Shown here: positions 63,405 through 64,000 of the stretch, one piece after another
How the letters are laid out: each line of letters starts with the position of its first letter
How positions within the stretch are numbered: position 1 is the stretch's first letter
Source: Bin5 sp965116395
Lineage (GTDB): Bacteria > Chloroflexota > Anaerolineae > Caldilineales > Caldilineaceae
DNA: 64,000 bases
Assembly: GCA_965116395.1 (NCBI GenBank)
Contig: OZ220684.1
Location: 3,410,001 to 3,474,000 of the forward strand
Direction of reading: 5' to 3'
Made by a program: the position numbers and the translations under genes
The notes under the pieces: generated by a model
Told to the model about the DNA's origin: nothing
Seen by the model: the letters and a program-made list of their open reading frames with translations, nothing else
Database searches by the model: none

Positions 63405-64000
63405 TTTGCGTTTTTTTCTGACTCCAGATTTGGACGCGTAGCCGCTCTTGTCTTCGCTCCGATGGCCGCCGAAATCGGAACTGACGCGATCATGGTAGAT
63501 TGGGCACTTAAGTTCTGTCTTCCGAGAAAACTGTCATCACACTGTTATCGAAACAATCCTTTCTGTCACTGAATTGTCATTGATTTTGCCCTATAATTGA
63601 TGAGTCGGCCTCCTCGGTCCTCATAAGAAGTCTGTTACGGTGACTATATATCAAGATACTAGAAAGTGCCACGATTCGATTGCGGGTACTTCTGCATTAG
63701 ATTCAGTTGACATTTGGGGGAGGCCGTTCAGATTTCAAGAAGAGAGGAACTTCTGCGGGCTTGTTCGGGATGATTTTCGCTTGAACACTGTGAGAAACAA
63801 GGCCGGTCGATCCGTGGATGGGCGCGGAGAACAGCATAGGCGTTTGGGGTTTTCTGAGTGTGAATGGGCGGTTTTTCGCCTATTTTCTGCACTTTGCCAG
63901 GGAAGAATACAGATCAGACAAACGTCAACCGACGCCTGCGGCAGTCCGTGCCTCTCGTCTCTGACAAACGTCCCCGCCCTCGGACGCCCACAGTCCAGAA
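63405..64000. other. Region divergent from the kinase gene, up to the window edge
   Basis: Contains the Pho-box-like promoter. To its right a frame from GTG 63640 is open to the window end (120 codons), but it lacks a ribosome binding site and resembles no family, so I do not call it. The gene controlled by the promoter probably starts beyond the window or is this frame. Confidence 0.4.
63531..63597 (+). promoter_or_regulatory. Pho-box-like direct repeats and -10 element
   Basis: Two pairs of 7-bp repeats with 4-bp spacing: CTGTCAT-CACA-CTGTTAT (63531-63548) and CTGTCAC-TGAA-TTGTCAT (63563-63580). The second pair ends 11 bp before TATAAT (63592-63597), the classic layout in which a Pho box replaces the -35. 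This points to activation by a PhoB/OmpR-type regulator of a transcript running rightward. The kinase-regulator gene on the other side has such an output domain. Confidence 0.6.

Noticed and set aside
63640..64000. Open frame of 120 codons reaching the window end
   Set aside because: No ribosome binding site, unusual residue mix and no family; left as a note only.

Overview
The window looks like a chromosomal piece of a Chloroflexota bacterium, probably Anaerolineae/Caldilineales-like. This is inferred from the gene mix (F420-NADP oxidoreductase, nickel superoxide dismutase with its protease, MalFG-type sugar importers without a local ATPase, many Gfo/Idh/MocA oxidoreductases and PhyH dioxygenases, PT-rich LysM surface protein, hybrid kinase with OmpR output), not from a marker gene. 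No rRNA, tRNA, CRISPR array or phage structural module was seen.

Layout. 1-10.2 kb: two NAD-epimerase genes (the first cut by the window edge), a 122-bp tandem repeat array, rnhB, a DEAD/DEAH helicase with an HNH insertion, an F420-dependent NADP reductase, an SsnA-type amidohydrolase, a sugar-nucleotide epimerase and a C-terminally truncated GT4 glycosyltransferase. 10.2-17.8 kb: a large LysM surface protein, a TrmA-family protein that has lost its catalytic residues, a COG3375 acetyltransferase, and sodN-sodX separated by a terminator. 17.8-24.2 kb: an Opp/Dpp-type ABC importer without ATPase genes, a helicase-associated-domain protein and a DUF1232-like membrane protein. 24.2-36.5 kb: metabolic genes (M20 peptidase, ribokinase, adenine deaminase, two aminotransferases, a DUF433/DUF5615 toxin-antitoxin pair, a TauE permease, and a FadB/FadA-like beta-oxidation pair).

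36.7-54.8 kb is almost entirely on the minus strand and reads as a sugar or sugar-acid catabolic island: five Gfo/Idh/MocA oxidoreductases, two PhyH-type dioxygenases, an alpha/beta hydrolase and two complete SBP + MalF + MalG importers. Its core appears duplicated: each importer is accompanied by one oxidoreductase of type A (39.8 and 52.7 kb) and one of type B (48.2 and 53.7 kb). The second importer's binding protein is broken by an in-frame TGA. In all three ABC operons of the window a strong hairpin lies between the binding-protein gene and the first permease gene, a layout that would favour excess binding protein.

54.8-60.7 kb is gene-poor and decaying: a pseudogene behind a textbook promoter and five helically phased 10-bp repeats, several small membrane proteins, repeats, and a leftover tail of an ABC permease gene. 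It contains a duplicated two-gene cassette of small membrane-anchored proteins with a shared EP-x3-PC...C motif that I do not recognise. 60.7-63.4 kb is a one-gene histidine kinase plus OmpR/PhoB-type regulator whose GAF domain is interrupted by a fibronectin-III-like segment. The divergent region beyond it holds two Pho-box-like direct repeats spaced correctly from a TATAAT.

Recombination marks are frequent: three copies of a structured, inverted-repeat-bounded element of about 280 bp (32.4, 43.7, 60.3 kb), decayed copies of both neighbouring gene tails at 36.5 kb, a tandem acetyltransferase duplication around one element copy, and a domain inserted into the kinase.
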